From Paenibacillus zeirhizosphaerae (GTDB taxonomy: Bacteria > Bacillota > Bacilli > Paenibacillales > Paenibacillaceae): 64,000 nucleotides of DNA. Position numbers and translations under genes: made by a program. The stretch covers positions 62,001 to 126,000 of the forward strand of contig NZ_JAPCKK010000011.1 of NCBI RefSeq assembly GCF_030705605.1, in the 5' to 3' direction. The notes beneath the pieces were generated by a model. That model saw only the letters and a program-made list of their open reading frames with translations. It was not told the DNA's origin and ran no database searches. Below, one piece after another: positions 44,040 to 51,987 of the stretch. Positions within the stretch are counted from its first letter, which is position 1. The number at the start of each line of letters is the position of its first letter.

Positions 44040-45767
44040 TCAATCACCGCATACCGGATTAACCTCGACGGTAACGGGAGCATCCTCATGACGGAACCCG
44101 CCTACAACACCCACCCGCTTGAAAAATTTGTGGAAGCGCTCGTTCGGATGTCCCTTTTCTTTGAACTCCGCCACGATGCCTTCCACGATGTCCGCAATTT
44201 GATCTACGGGAATCCCTTCCGCGACAGGCTGTGCCGGATGGGCGTTCCTGCCGAATTTTTTGCCTCCCAGGAACAGGTCGTATCCACCTTTGCGGTACAC
44301 GATGCCGATGTCCTCCAGCACTGCGCCGTAACAGGCCATAGCGCAGCCGTTCAGCGCAATACTCGTTTCCTTCGGGGCAGACAGGCCGCCGAGAGCAACC
44401 TGCAGCCGCTCAGCCACCGGCACAGCGTCGTCCTTCTCCAGGTTGCAGAAATCACACGCCTTCACCTTGATGACATCGCCTACCGGCATAATGATCAGCT
44501 TCGCCTCCTGCAGGCGTGCGACCAGCGCATCCGGGTCGGCACACGGCACGCGCAGGATAATCTGGTGATCTGTCGTATACTCCAGTTCACCTTCCTCGCC
44601 TGCGGCGTCCGCGAGCAGCGCCATCTGACGGGCGCTGAATTTCTTGTTGCCCACGCCTGGGGCAACGCCGATCTCGAACAGCGCCGGCTTGCCGTGGCTA
44701 GGCGCTGTCCCTGACGCCGCCGCAGATACCGGCGGCGCCTGGCCGCTCCAGCGGACGGCTGCGTCCTCCGGCAGCCGCCCGCCGGCGGCCAGACGGCCGA
44801 GCGCCTCTGCGGCCAGCTCGGCCGGGCCGGGTGCAGCCGCAGGTGCAAGCGGCTGCTCCGGCCGTTCCAGCACGGCTGTGCTCTGCGCCTGCCGTGCTGC
44901 CGCCGGTGCGGCGGCTGCCTCGCCAGCTCCGCCCGCGCTCAGCGACCACGGCTCCGCTTCCGGCCGCAGCCGCTCGTGCGGCTTGAGCGGCTGCTCCGCC
45001 GAGCCCAGCGTATACTTGCGCTGGTAGCCGCGCGGCGTGACGATCAATCCGTCATACACCATAGTTGACGAATTACCGATAATGACGGTTGTCAACATAC
45101 CGATATCATGATTGAGCATGTCTTCCAGCGTAGTGACGATAACCTGCTGGCGATCCCGATAGGCGCTTTTTACCAGTCCGACCGGTGTCTTGGGGTCACG
45201 GTACCGGAGGAGAACCGCCTGGGTCTCCACGATCTGCCGAGTACGCCGGCCGCTACGCGGATTGTACAAAGCGATGACGAAATCCGCAGACGCCGCCGCC
45301 TCCACACGTCGGATAATGGTCTCCCATGGTGTAAGATGATCGCTGAGACTGATCGTGCACGCATCATGCATGACAGGCGCTCCCAGCAGCGATGCGCAGG
45401 ATTGAATGGCGGAGATACCCGGAACGACCTCAACCTCAACCCCGTCACTCCGCCGCCAGCCTTTTTCCATTAGCACTTCATAGATCAAGCCTGCCATGCC
45501 GTAGACGCCCGCATCTCCGCTGGAGATAACGGCCACCTTCCGTCCGGCCTCCGCCTGCCGTACAGCTTCCTGGGCGCGGCTTACTTCTTCTGTCATGCCT
45601 GTACGGACGATCTCCTGTCCGTTCAGTAGCGGACGGATCAAATCAACGTAGGTGTTATAACCGATAATGACTTCGCTCTCGGCGAGCGCATCCAGCGCGC
45701 GCTTCGTAATATGCTCCATATCTCCCGGTCCGAAACCGATCACCAGTAGCTTGCCAAGCTTATTCAT
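44040..45767 (-). CDS. cbiH: Cobalt-factor III methyltransferase with C-terminal Fe-S (sulfite-reductase-like) domain, CbiH60 type
   Basis: 575 residues. Residues 1-245 are a CbiH methylase (LLVIGFGPGDMEHITKRA; VISSGDAGVYGMAGL) that methylates C17 and contracts the ring. A low-complexity Ala/Pro linker (about 265-345) leads to a C-terminal nitrite/sulfite-reductase-like half domain (about 365-575) with KACDFCNLE and LNGCAMACYGA, four Cys for an [4Fe-4S] cluster. This layout matches the long CbiH described in B. megaterium. GGAGG lies 6 bases before the ATG. Confidence 0.93.
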   Translation of the reverse strand: MNKLGKLLVIGFGPGDMEHITKRALDALAESEVIIGYNTYVDLIRPLLNGQEIVRTGMTEEVSRAQEAVRQAEAGRKVAVISSGDAGVYGMAGLIYEVLMEKGWRRSDGVEVEVVPGISAIQSCASLLGAPVMHDACTISLSDHLTPWETIIRRVEAAASADFVIALYNPRSGRRTRQIVETQAVLLRYRDPKTPVGLVKSAYRDRQQVIVTTLEDMLNHDIGMLTTVIIGNSSTMVYDGLIVTPRGYQRKYTLGSAEQPLKPHERLRPEAEPWSLSAGGAGEAAAAPAAARQAQSTAVLERPEQPLAPAAAPGPAELAAEALGRLAAGGRLPEDAAVRWSGQAPPVSAAASGTAPSHGKPALFEIGVAPGVGNKKFSARQMALLADAAGEEGELEYTTDHQIILRVPCADPDALVARLQEAKLIIMPVGDVIKVKACDFCNLEKDDAVPVAERLQVALGGLSAPKETSIALNGCAMACYGAVLEDIGIVYRKGGYDLFLGGKKFGRNAHPAQPVAEGIPVDQIADIVEGIVAEFKEKGHPNERFHKFFKRVGVVGGFRHEDAPVTVEVNPVCGD

Positions 45768-45782
45768 ATGACTCCTCCTCCA

Positions 45783-46619
45783 TCACACAAGATCGTTGGC
45801 CAGATAGGCCTTGAATTGCTCCGTATTGCGCGGAACGGGACGTCCTTCCCGCAGACCAACAGGCAGACTGTCCCACAAATCCGCAAGCAGGGGCATTTCC
45901 AGCCCAAGCTCTTCTATAAGCTCCTTGTGCGCAAATATCGTATCTGGCGGGCCTTGCATCCGGCAGGCTCCCCGGTCGAGAACGACAATCCAATCCGCCC
46001 AGCTATATGCCGTATCCATATCATGGGTAGCCATGACGACCGTCACCCCGGCACGGTGGATCTCACCAATGCTCTGCAGCAGGAGCCTCTCGGAGACCGG
46101 GTCCAGATAAGAAGCTGGTTCATCCAACAAAATCACCTCAGGCTCCATCGCGAACACGCCCGCAAGCGCCGTTCTCTTCTTCTGCCCCAGACTCAGGTGG
46201 TGGATGGGCCTGTCGGCCAGCTCCAGCAAGCCGAGCCGCGCAAGTGCCGATTCCGTGCGATGCCGGATGGTCCCTTCATCCATGCCGGCGTTGCGGAGAC
46301 CGAAGGCCACGTCCTCACGGGGCGTATTCAGAATCAACTGCTGCTCCGGGTCCTGCAGCACCAGTCCGACGGCCCGGCGCAGCTCCTGAAGCCCCTTGCG
46401 CCCATAATCCAAAGCTTTTCCACCGCAGAATACCCTGCCGCCCTGCGGCTTCAGGATGCCGACCGCATGCAAAAACAGCGTCGATTTCCCCGATCCGTTA
46501 TGTCCGAGCACCGCTGTCTTCATCCCCTTCGGAATGCGCAGCGACATGCCGGCCAGCGCGGCCGCTTTAGCATCCGGGTAGGTGTAGCTTACGTCCTGCC
46601 ATTCCAATACCAGCTCCAC
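45783..46619 (-). CDS. cbiO: Cobalt ECF transporter ATPase
   Basis: 278 residues. Walker A LGHNGSGKSTLF, Q-loop LVLQDPEQQ, signature LSLGQKKRTALAG and Walker B PEVILLDEPASYLDP. It drives cobalt uptake with CbiQ and CbiMN. The GTG at 46619 follows AGGAAGG by 8 bases; the longer frame to 46895 reads into cbiQ and is not coding. Spacing to cbiQ is 25 bases. Confidence 0.94.
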   Translation of the reverse strand: MELVLEWQDVSYTYPDAKAAALAGMSLRIPKGMKTAVLGHNGSGKSTLFLHAVGILKPQGGRVFCGGKALDYGRKGLQELRRAVGLVLQDPEQQLILNTPREDVAFGLRNAGMDEGTIRHRTESALARLGLLELADRPIHHLSLGQKKRTALAGVFAMEPEVILLDEPASYLDPVSERLLLQSIGEIHRAGVTVVMATHDMDTAYSWADWIVVLDRGACRMQGPPDTIFAHKELIEELGLEMPLLADLWDSLPVGLREGRPVPRNTEQFKAYLANDLV

Positions 46620-46644
46620 CGCGTTCACCTTCCTGTATTTCAAT

Positions 46645-47427
46645 TCAGTTCCACACGCGGAAAAGAAGCTCGGCACCCGCCAACAGCGCTGTACCGATCC
46701 AACCTTCCGCTCTGTAACGCGTCGGCATCGGCGTCGAAGCATCCGGCCCCATACGGATCGTACCTTCATACCCCCGCACGGCGAATCCGATAGCGGCCCC
46801 GCGGTACCTCTCCATCGTTTTTGCAAATAATCTGCCCGCAAGAGCGGCGGTATCCGCAACAGCAGCCCGGAAGCCTCTGCTTCCGCCACGGACACTGCGG
46901 GCCAGCATCATGCCTGAGGCCGTATCCCCCAGCAGAAACAGAAATCTGTACATAATCAGCGTCAATTCAATCACCACAGCCGGCAGCCGCAGCTTTTCCA
47001 TCACCTTCAGCAGACCTGCAAAGGGCGTCGTGAGGATCAGGAAGAGAAAACAGGATAGGCAGGCTCCTACCCGCAGCAGCAAGTGTTCCGCCCGCACAAC
47101 CGCTTCAGGAGTAACCAGCAGCACCTGCTCTCCCCAGCCCAGCAGCACCATCCCCTGTGCGGAGCTCGGCGCAGCCTCAATCAGCAGCGCCGGCAGACTC
47201 AGCATGTAGAAGAGCAGTGAGGCGGCCGTCAGGGAAGCATAAGGCTTCCATGGAATCCCGCCATACCTTATCGTCCATAGTGCAAGCCACATCCATACGG
47301 CCACCTGCACAAGAGGATGGCCGATATAGGCCGTCACAAACATGACTGCAGCAAAGCCGCTTTTCCAGAACGGTGAGCGTCCGCTGAACGTTCCGCGGTA
47401 AGATAGTGAATCAATCCTTCTGAGCAT
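46645..47427 (-). CDS. cbiQ: Cobalt ECF transporter transmembrane component
   Basis: 260 residues with about five hydrophobic spans. ARSVRGGSRGFRAAVADTAALAGRLFAKTMERYRGAAIGFAVRGYEG carries the two short CbiQ coupling helices (A-R-x ... and the RGYEG region). Start ATG 47427 overlaps cbiN by 17 bases; ATG 47472 is possible but further into cbiN. Works with CbiM, CbiN and CbiO. Confidence 0.9.
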   Translation of the reverse strand: MLRRIDSLSYRGTFSGRSPFWKSGFAAVMFVTAYIGHPLVQVAVWMWLALWTIRYGGIPWKPYASLTAASLLFYMLSLPALLIEAAPSSAQGMVLLGWGEQVLLVTPEAVVRAEHLLLRVGACLSCFLFLILTTPFAGLLKVMEKLRLPAVVIELTLIMYRFLFLLGDTASGMMLARSVRGGSRGFRAAVADTAALAGRLFAKTMERYRGAAIGFAVRGYEGTIRMGPDASTPMPTRYRAEGWIGTALLAGAELLFRVWN

Positions 47428-47707
47428 CCGTCCGGCGGGTATCCTTTCTACCCTTGAACAGCCCGATGACATAACCGATCATTCCCGCGCCGAGTGCGGC
47501 CTGCAGGGCAAACAGCATACTTTCCGTTTCCGGCGGCGGCTCCAGCAGCGGCTGGAACCACGGGATGTATTGGGGATTGATCTGTGTGATCGCCTCTTCG
47601 GCAGCGCCGTCCGCGCCCCCGAAGTCGCCATTAACCAGCAGCAGCGGCAGAGCTGCCAGCAGGATGACGGCCAGCAGCGCAAAGCCTGTGATCATTCGTG
47701 TCTTCAT
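47411..47707 (-). CDS. cbiN: Cobalt transport protein CbiN
   Basis: 98 residues, two membrane helices flanking an extracytoplasmic loop (NPQYIPWFQPLLEPPPETESMLFALQAALGAGMIGYVIG). CbiN stimulates cobalt loading of CbiM. The start overlaps the stop of cbiM (ATGA). Confidence 0.93.
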   Translation of the reverse strand: MKTRMITGFALLAVILLAALPLLLVNGDFGGADGAAEEAITQINPQYIPWFQPLLEPPPETESMLFALQAALGAGMIGYVIGLFKGRKDTRRTDAQKD

Positions 47708-48474
47708 GACGGTTCAGCCTCCTTCATACCGCGCCGAAGCACGGATAGTTCATTCGGACTGTGTGCTTTAAGCCATTTCCACAGCAAAACCGTCAGCAGA
47801 CCCTCACTAACCGCAAGCGGAAGCTGCGTAACGGCGAATATGCCGCCGAACTTCAGGAACGACGCCCAGATTCCACCGTGTACGGAAGGAAAAGCAACGG
47901 AAAGCTGCACGGAAGTAACCAGATAAGTCGTCATATCGGCAATAGCAGCAGCGGCAAAGACGGCGAGCCACTCTTTGCGCGCTGTTTTCATCAGCAATCT
48001 GTAAGCCGCATAACCCGCAAACGGGCCAGCCACCGCCATGGAGAACGCATTCGCTCCCAGGGTCGTAATCCCTCCGTGCGCCAGCAGAACCGCTTGAAAC
48101 ATCAGCACGATGGAGCCGATTACACTCATCGGCAAGGGACCGAGCATAACAGCGCCCAGGCCTGTGCCTGTCGGATGAGAGCTGCTTCCCGTTACAGACG
48201 GCAGCTTCAGCGCGGACAATACGAACGTAAATGCCCCCGCCAATCCAAGCATCAGCTTCAGCTCAGGAGCCTCCCTGGTCAGCCGGGTCACGCTGCGAAC
48301 CCCAAAAGCAAAAAACGGGATAAATACAGCCCACCAGAACAACGCCCAACCGATAGGCAAAAACCCCTCCATGATATGCATGGCATAAACCTGCTGCGGG
48401 CTCGCTGCCAGAAAATAAAGCGTGAACACTGCAGTCAGCAGCGCAAGCCCGAGGCCTTTTCTTCGTTTAAGCAA
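47704..48474 (-). CDS. cbiM: Cobalt ECF transporter S component
   Basis: 256 residues. After an N-terminal signal segment ending QVYAMHIMEGFLP, the mature start M-H-I-x-E-G forms the Co2+ site with its N-terminal amine and His; a second conserved His lies in SSSHPTGTGLGAVMLGP. About seven spans. The TTG at 48474 follows GGAGG by 7 bases and is preferred to the upstream frame. First gene of the cobalamin operon, behind a riboswitch. Confidence 0.93.
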   Translation of the reverse strand: MLKRRKGLGLALLTAVFTLYFLAASPQQVYAMHIMEGFLPIGWALFWWAVFIPFFAFGVRSVTRLTREAPELKLMLGLAGAFTFVLSALKLPSVTGSSSHPTGTGLGAVMLGPLPMSVIGSIVLMFQAVLLAHGGITTLGANAFSMAVAGPFAGYAAYRLLMKTARKEWLAVFAAAAIADMTTYLVTSVQLSVAFPSVHGGIWASFLKFGGIFAVTQLPLAVSEGLLTVLLWKWLKAHSPNELSVLRRGMKEAEPS

Positions 48475-48518
48475 CAGAACCCCTCCATTCTCAAAATTCG
48501 TTTTATTCAAGGCCAGCC

Positions 48519-48548
48519 AAAAAAGCCCCATCCTGTCCGGATGGGGCT
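48519..48548 (-). terminator. Riboswitch-linked intrinsic terminator before cbiM
   Basis: AGCCCCATCC (48524-48533) and GGATGGGGCT (48539-48548) with a 5-base loop and six T on the minus strand, placed between the riboswitch and cbiM. Control is therefore probably by transcription termination. Confidence 0.88.
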
Positions 48549-48756
48549 GTATGTACGCAATTCAGTTTCAGGTCGCCCGGGTAGCCTTAAATAAGGCTCC
48601 TTACGCATAGCTTGCCCGTAACCCGGCAGGAAGGAGATAAAAATCATATTCTTCCTCATCACCCGCAGGGTAAAATATTCATAGAACATCGGGAGCTTGC
48701 GCTGGCTCGTCTAACTGATCCGTACACCACTCCTTTCCGCGAAGGATTACGGTGCA
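48549..48756 (-). other. Leader between riboswitch and terminator
   Basis: About 200 bases of leader RNA. It includes an AGCCTTA/TAAGGCT hairpin near 48580-48600. A 60-codon frame here lacks a ribosome binding site and runs through the terminator, so no gene is called. It may hold the antiterminator. Confidence 0.45.
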
Positions 48757-48932
48757 TACAGGCAAGGTAGGTCTCCTGGCTTCGGTTCATCGGCTTTCTT
48801 CGTCTTCCCCGGGTGTCGTTCGAGTGACATGTTGAAGAAATACCTCCCCATTACAGTGGCGGGACCGCTCGGGACTTGCACCCGATTCCCTGTTACCCTT
48901 TGCTCCTCAGCAAAGGCACCCTGCCTGGTCGC
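48757..48932 (-). ncRNA. Cobalamin riboswitch
   Basis: On the minus strand the hallmark segments appear in order: GGGTGCAAGTCCCGAGCGGTCCCGC region, GCCACTGTAA, then the B12 box AGCCAGGAGACCTACC (48774-48790). P1 is formed by CAGGCA (48922-48927) and TGCCTG (48759-48764). It senses adenosylcobalamin and shuts off the cbi operon when B12 is high. Confidence 0.95.
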
Positions 48933-48949
48933 TTTTCTATTGTGAGTCC

Positions 48950-48979
48950 ATCATAACCCTGCCTTTGCGGAAAGCGCAA
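48950..48979 (-). promoter_or_regulatory. Probable promoter of the cobalamin operon
   Basis: Minus strand TTGCGC (48974-48979), 18-bp spacer, TATGAT (48950-48955). The start would fall near 48943, just ahead of the riboswitch. Confidence 0.55.
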
Positions 48980-49018
48980 GCATGAAAACAGTGCTTTCCT
49001 TGATCCATTTCACATCCG

Positions 49019-49600
49019 TCAGACGTTTTCCGCATCACCGGTCCGCTGGAGAGACAGGGCGTCATGCGAGCTCATTTTCTTGACCAGCTCTTCGGCATCT
49101 TCCTCAAGCATGATCAGATTCAGATGCGTCCGGCCCGCAAACCCTTCCTGCACGCTATGGCGAATGAGCTCCATCAACGGGTTATAGTAGCCGTTTACAT
49201 TTAAAAGTCCGACAGGCTTGCTGTGCAGACCGATCTGCGCCCAGCACAGCACCTCGAACAATTCTTCAAAGGTGCCAATCCCTCCCGGAAGCGCTATAAA
49301 ACCGTCGGCCATCCGATGCATCGTCGCCTTGCGTTCATGCATGTCCTTGACCCCGATAAACTCCGTCAGCCCCTCGTGCACGATCTCCCGCCGAAACAAT
49401 GCTGTAGGCATGATGCCCGTCACCTCTCCGCCGCTTGCCAGCGCGGCATTGGCTGCCGTGCCCATAAGCCCGAAGCTGGAGCCTCCGTATATAAGGCGCA
49501 GCCCGCGGCGCGCGATGTGCTCCCCGAGCCTGGCAGCCTGCTCCCTGTACTCCGGGGCTACCCCGTCGTTGGAGCCTGCAAACACACAAATCGACTTCAT
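49019..49600 (-). CDS. LOG family nucleotide phosphoribohydrolase-like protein
   Basis: 193 residues. YGGSSFGLMGTAANAAL and the LOG signature PGGIGTFEELFEVLCWAQIG with MHERKATM are clear. Members hydrolyse cytokinin or AMP-type ribotides to free base and ribose phosphate; B. subtilis YvdD is of this kind. It is upstream of the B12 riboswitch but not part of that operon. GAGG lies 9 bases before the ATG. Confidence 0.9.
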   Translation of the reverse strand: MKSICVFAGSNDGVAPEYREQAARLGEHIARRGLRLIYGGSSFGLMGTAANAALASGGEVTGIMPTALFRREIVHEGLTEFIGVKDMHERKATMHRMADGFIALPGGIGTFEELFEVLCWAQIGLHSKPVGLLNVNGYYNPLMELIRHSVQEGFAGRTHLNLIMLEEDAEELVKKMSSHDALSLQRTGDAENV

Positions 49601-49686
49601 GATTCAGCACCTCTCTATATATATTCAGCAGCAGCATCCATTAGTCATCTAATTTCAGCTTTCTCGTTGTATCATATCATAATTCA

Positions 49687-49729
49687 AAAGGGGTGCCGCA
49701 GATCAACAGACCTTCTGGCACCCCTTTTT
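49687..49729. terminator. Terminator between hemD and LOG gene
   Basis: AAAGGGGTGCC (49687-49697) and GGCACCCCTTT (49717-49727), with T-rich sequence on both sides. It serves hemD on the minus strand. Confidence 0.8.
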
Positions 49730-49744
49730 TTGGAAAGTATAGAA

Positions 49745-50584
49745 TTATTCATTTCCCAACCCATATCCGTTGGCAATACCGGACTCGAAGTATCTTCCCA
49801 GCTCGACCATCATGCTGCCCATACGCTCTTCGGCAGGCACGACAATACGATCAATTCCTTCCTCCAGCATCGCCTGTGCCGTAACTTTCCCGACCGAGAC
49901 TGCGACAATATCGTCGCGGAAGGCGGTCAATACCTCGTCCATGACGCCGCGGCTGTGCGCATATTCGGCCAGAAAACGGATTTGCGGGCCACTGGTAAAC
50001 GCAACAGCATCCACCTGCCGCTGCAGAATATCCTGGACAAGGTCTTCCAAATCCTTCGTTTCCGGCGGAATATGCTTGTAAGGAAGCACCTGGCGGACAT
50101 GGGCTCCCTGCTCCTGCAGCCATTCGACCAGACGCGGGGCGGGGTCCCCATGCAGCTGTAGGATCACTTGCTTATCCTTCAGATTATAGGGGGCAAAAGC
50201 ACGGATCAGCCCGGTTGTGCTTCCGTCATCGTCTCGTACCACCGGAATCAATCCGCGTTTTTTTAATGCGTTCACCGTTTTATAGCCGCGCGCCGCAAGC
50301 TGCGATGCTGCCAGCAGCTCCTGCAGCCGTTCGGTAGCTCCCATTTCATCAGCCATATTATAGAGAGCGTCCAGACCCATGCCTGTCGTCAGCAGAGTCC
50401 AATCCGGCGGAGAGGCCAGCCACGATTCAATGCCAGCGCGGAGCTCGGCATCATCCAGGAACACGGTCCCCTGCGCCGGACGCAGCAGCGCCGTTCCCCC
50501 CATTTTCTCCACCAACAACTTCATTTCCTCCGATTTACGCGGTCCTGCCAAGGCTACGGTCTTGCCTGCCATACGCAATGCCAT
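49745..50584 (-). CDS. hemD: Uroporphyrinogen-III synthase
   Basis: 279 residues, two-domain HemD fold. AGKTVALAGPRKSEEMKLLVEKMGG at the start and VDAVAFTSGPQIRFL plus IVAVSVGKVTAQAMLEEG near the end are typical. It closes and flips ring D to make uroporphyrinogen III, precursor of heme, siroheme and B12. ATG 50584 follows AAGGAGG by 6 bases; the frame extending to 50791 is antisense to the gerAB end and not coding. Being apart from other hem genes and close to the cbi operon suggests service to B12. Confidence 0.85.
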   Translation of the reverse strand: MALRMAGKTVALAGPRKSEEMKLLVEKMGGTALLRPAQGTVFLDDAELRAGIESWLASPPDWTLLTTGMGLDALYNMADEMGATERLQELLAASQLAARGYKTVNALKKRGLIPVVRDDDGSTTGLIRAFAPYNLKDKQVILQLHGDPAPRLVEWLQEQGAHVRQVLPYKHIPPETKDLEDLVQDILQRQVDAVAFTSGPQIRFLAEYAHSRGVMDEVLTAFRDDIVAVSVGKVTAQAMLEEGIDRIVVPAEERMGSMMVELGRYFESGIANGYGLGNE

Positions 50585-50658
50585 AAAGCTCCTCCTTGCT
50601 GCTCGTACGTTTGGGTACAAGTATACAGTTCGGCGCAAAAAAGGCAACAGCAAATTGC

Positions 50659-51717
50659 TCACACTTTCTTCGGATGCAGTATAACGAGGAACACAACGGG
50701 CAGCACCACATAGAAGATCAGGACGTATACTGTCCATTCCCTGCTGAAAGCAAAAACCTGCGGCAGATTTTCGAAAAACCAAAAGGTGCACACAAATCCC
50801 AGGATTCCTATCGGTAGAACCGTAAGCTCACCCTTGACAGCAGGCAGCAGCCGCCTTGAAGCACTGCACAGCACATACAGGTCAAAACCCACTTTGATGA
50901 TGACCGTTGGCAGTGTCGCTGCTGCAATCAGCAGATCGAACCTATCCAGAAAATCCGTAACTTGCAGTTGCCGGGCAATTTCGTAGGACGGGAAGGTCAG
51001 GCGAGCCGTAATCAGCGGGCCGAGCACGGTCTGCTGCAGTATCAGCAGAATCATGAGCAGCAGCGTGCCGCCCAGGACCCCGCCAAGCCCGCTGCGGAGC
51101 CGGTAATTTTTCCCGGACAGTACATAGGGAAGCACTGCCAGATCAGCCATGTAAGCCAGCATGTGCCAGCTTCCACGGACAAAGCCTTCGGGATTGAAAT
51201 CAAACATAGGCCGCAGAAGCGACAGATCCATCGCTTTTCCCAAAGCAATCGGCAGAACCAGCGCCGTAGCTATAAGGAAAGGAATAAACATTTCCGCCAT
51301 GCCAACCAACGTGCCGATCCCCCCCCGAACCATAAAGATGATCGTAATCAGCAGAAAAAAAGCGGTCGCAATAATTGGTGTCAAAGGCAGCAGCGTAATC
51401 GTTACATGATCCGTCAACATTCTCAAGTCTCTTGCCATTACAACCAGGTTGAATACGAAGTACAAAAGCACCAGCAGCCGTCCAAAGGCGGGAAACCGGG
51501 AAATCAGGGCCGCAAACAAATCCTGATCAGAAAACCGTCTCTGCACCCTGCGCAATACCCAAACAGAAAACGCCAGCACCAGAGCGGCGGGCAGAGGGGT
51601 TAGGAACATGTGCTGCTCAGCCTCAGCCGCCTGTGCCGGCGCATGAAACGACGTGACCGTTATACTCATCAGAATGCCAAGAAAAACAATCTGTCTTGTT
51701 GTGAAATGCTTCGTCAT
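50659..51717 (-). CDS. gerAB: Spore germination permease (GerAB/KB family)
   Basis: 352 residues, about ten helices, amino-acid-permease superfamily. RQIVFLGILMSITVT near the N-terminus and GGIGTLVGMAEMFIPFLIATALVLP are typical GerAB segments. It is the inner-membrane germinant-binding subunit in the spore. ATG 51717 is preferred (AAGGAGG 7 bases upstream). Last gene of the ger operon. Confidence 0.9.
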   Translation of the reverse strand: MTKHFTTRQIVFLGILMSITVTSFHAPAQAAEAEQHMFLTPLPAALVLAFSVWVLRRVQRRFSDQDLFAALISRFPAFGRLLVLLYFVFNLVVMARDLRMLTDHVTITLLPLTPIIATAFFLLITIIFMVRGGIGTLVGMAEMFIPFLIATALVLPIALGKAMDLSLLRPMFDFNPEGFVRGSWHMLAYMADLAVLPYVLSGKNYRLRSGLGGVLGGTLLLMILLILQQTVLGPLITARLTFPSYEIARQLQVTDFLDRFDLLIAAATLPTVIIKVGFDLYVLCSASRRLLPAVKGELTVLPIGILGFVCTFWFFENLPQVFAFSREWTVYVLIFYVVLPVVFLVILHPKKV

Positions 51718-51762
51718 CTTCATTCCTCCTTCCCGGCCGAAAATCTTTCCAGAAGCTCTCCC

Positions 51763-51987
51763 TTAGGGCAGAGGAACCAGCGCATCAATCACATGGGCTA
51801 GCAGCACCGAAGGGTGAAGCAGGGACGATGAGTTACTTGTTTCACAAAGCCAGATGACAAAGCTGACCGCATAGATACTATAAGCAAACCAGCAATTTGC
51901 TGGGGATGAATTTTTCAGCTTTTTCCGGTCCATCACATACATGAGCACAATAATCAACAGCATCGGAATGACAAGCTTGTCAATCAT
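51763..51987 (-). CDS. Small two-span membrane protein in the germination operon
   Basis: 74 residues with hydrophobic segments LVIPMLLIIVLMYVMD (5-20) and WFAYSIYAVSFVIWL (33-47). GGAGG is 9 bases before its ATG, inside the end of gerAC, which supports translation. Small D-type membrane proteins modulate some GerA-type receptors; sequence similarity to them cannot be shown here. Confidence 0.7.
   Translation of the reverse strand: MIDKLVIPMLLIIVLMYVMDRKKLKNSSPANCWFAYSIYAVSFVIWLCETSNSSSLLHPSVLLAHVIDALVPLP

Noticed and set aside
46620..46895. N-terminal extension of CbiO
   Set aside because: Arg-rich, overlaps cbiQ, while GTG 46619 has a proper ribosome binding site and aligns with CbiO starts.
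48507..48689. 60-codon leader ORF before cbiM
   Set aside because: No ribosome binding site, runs through the riboswitch terminator, and no conserved features.
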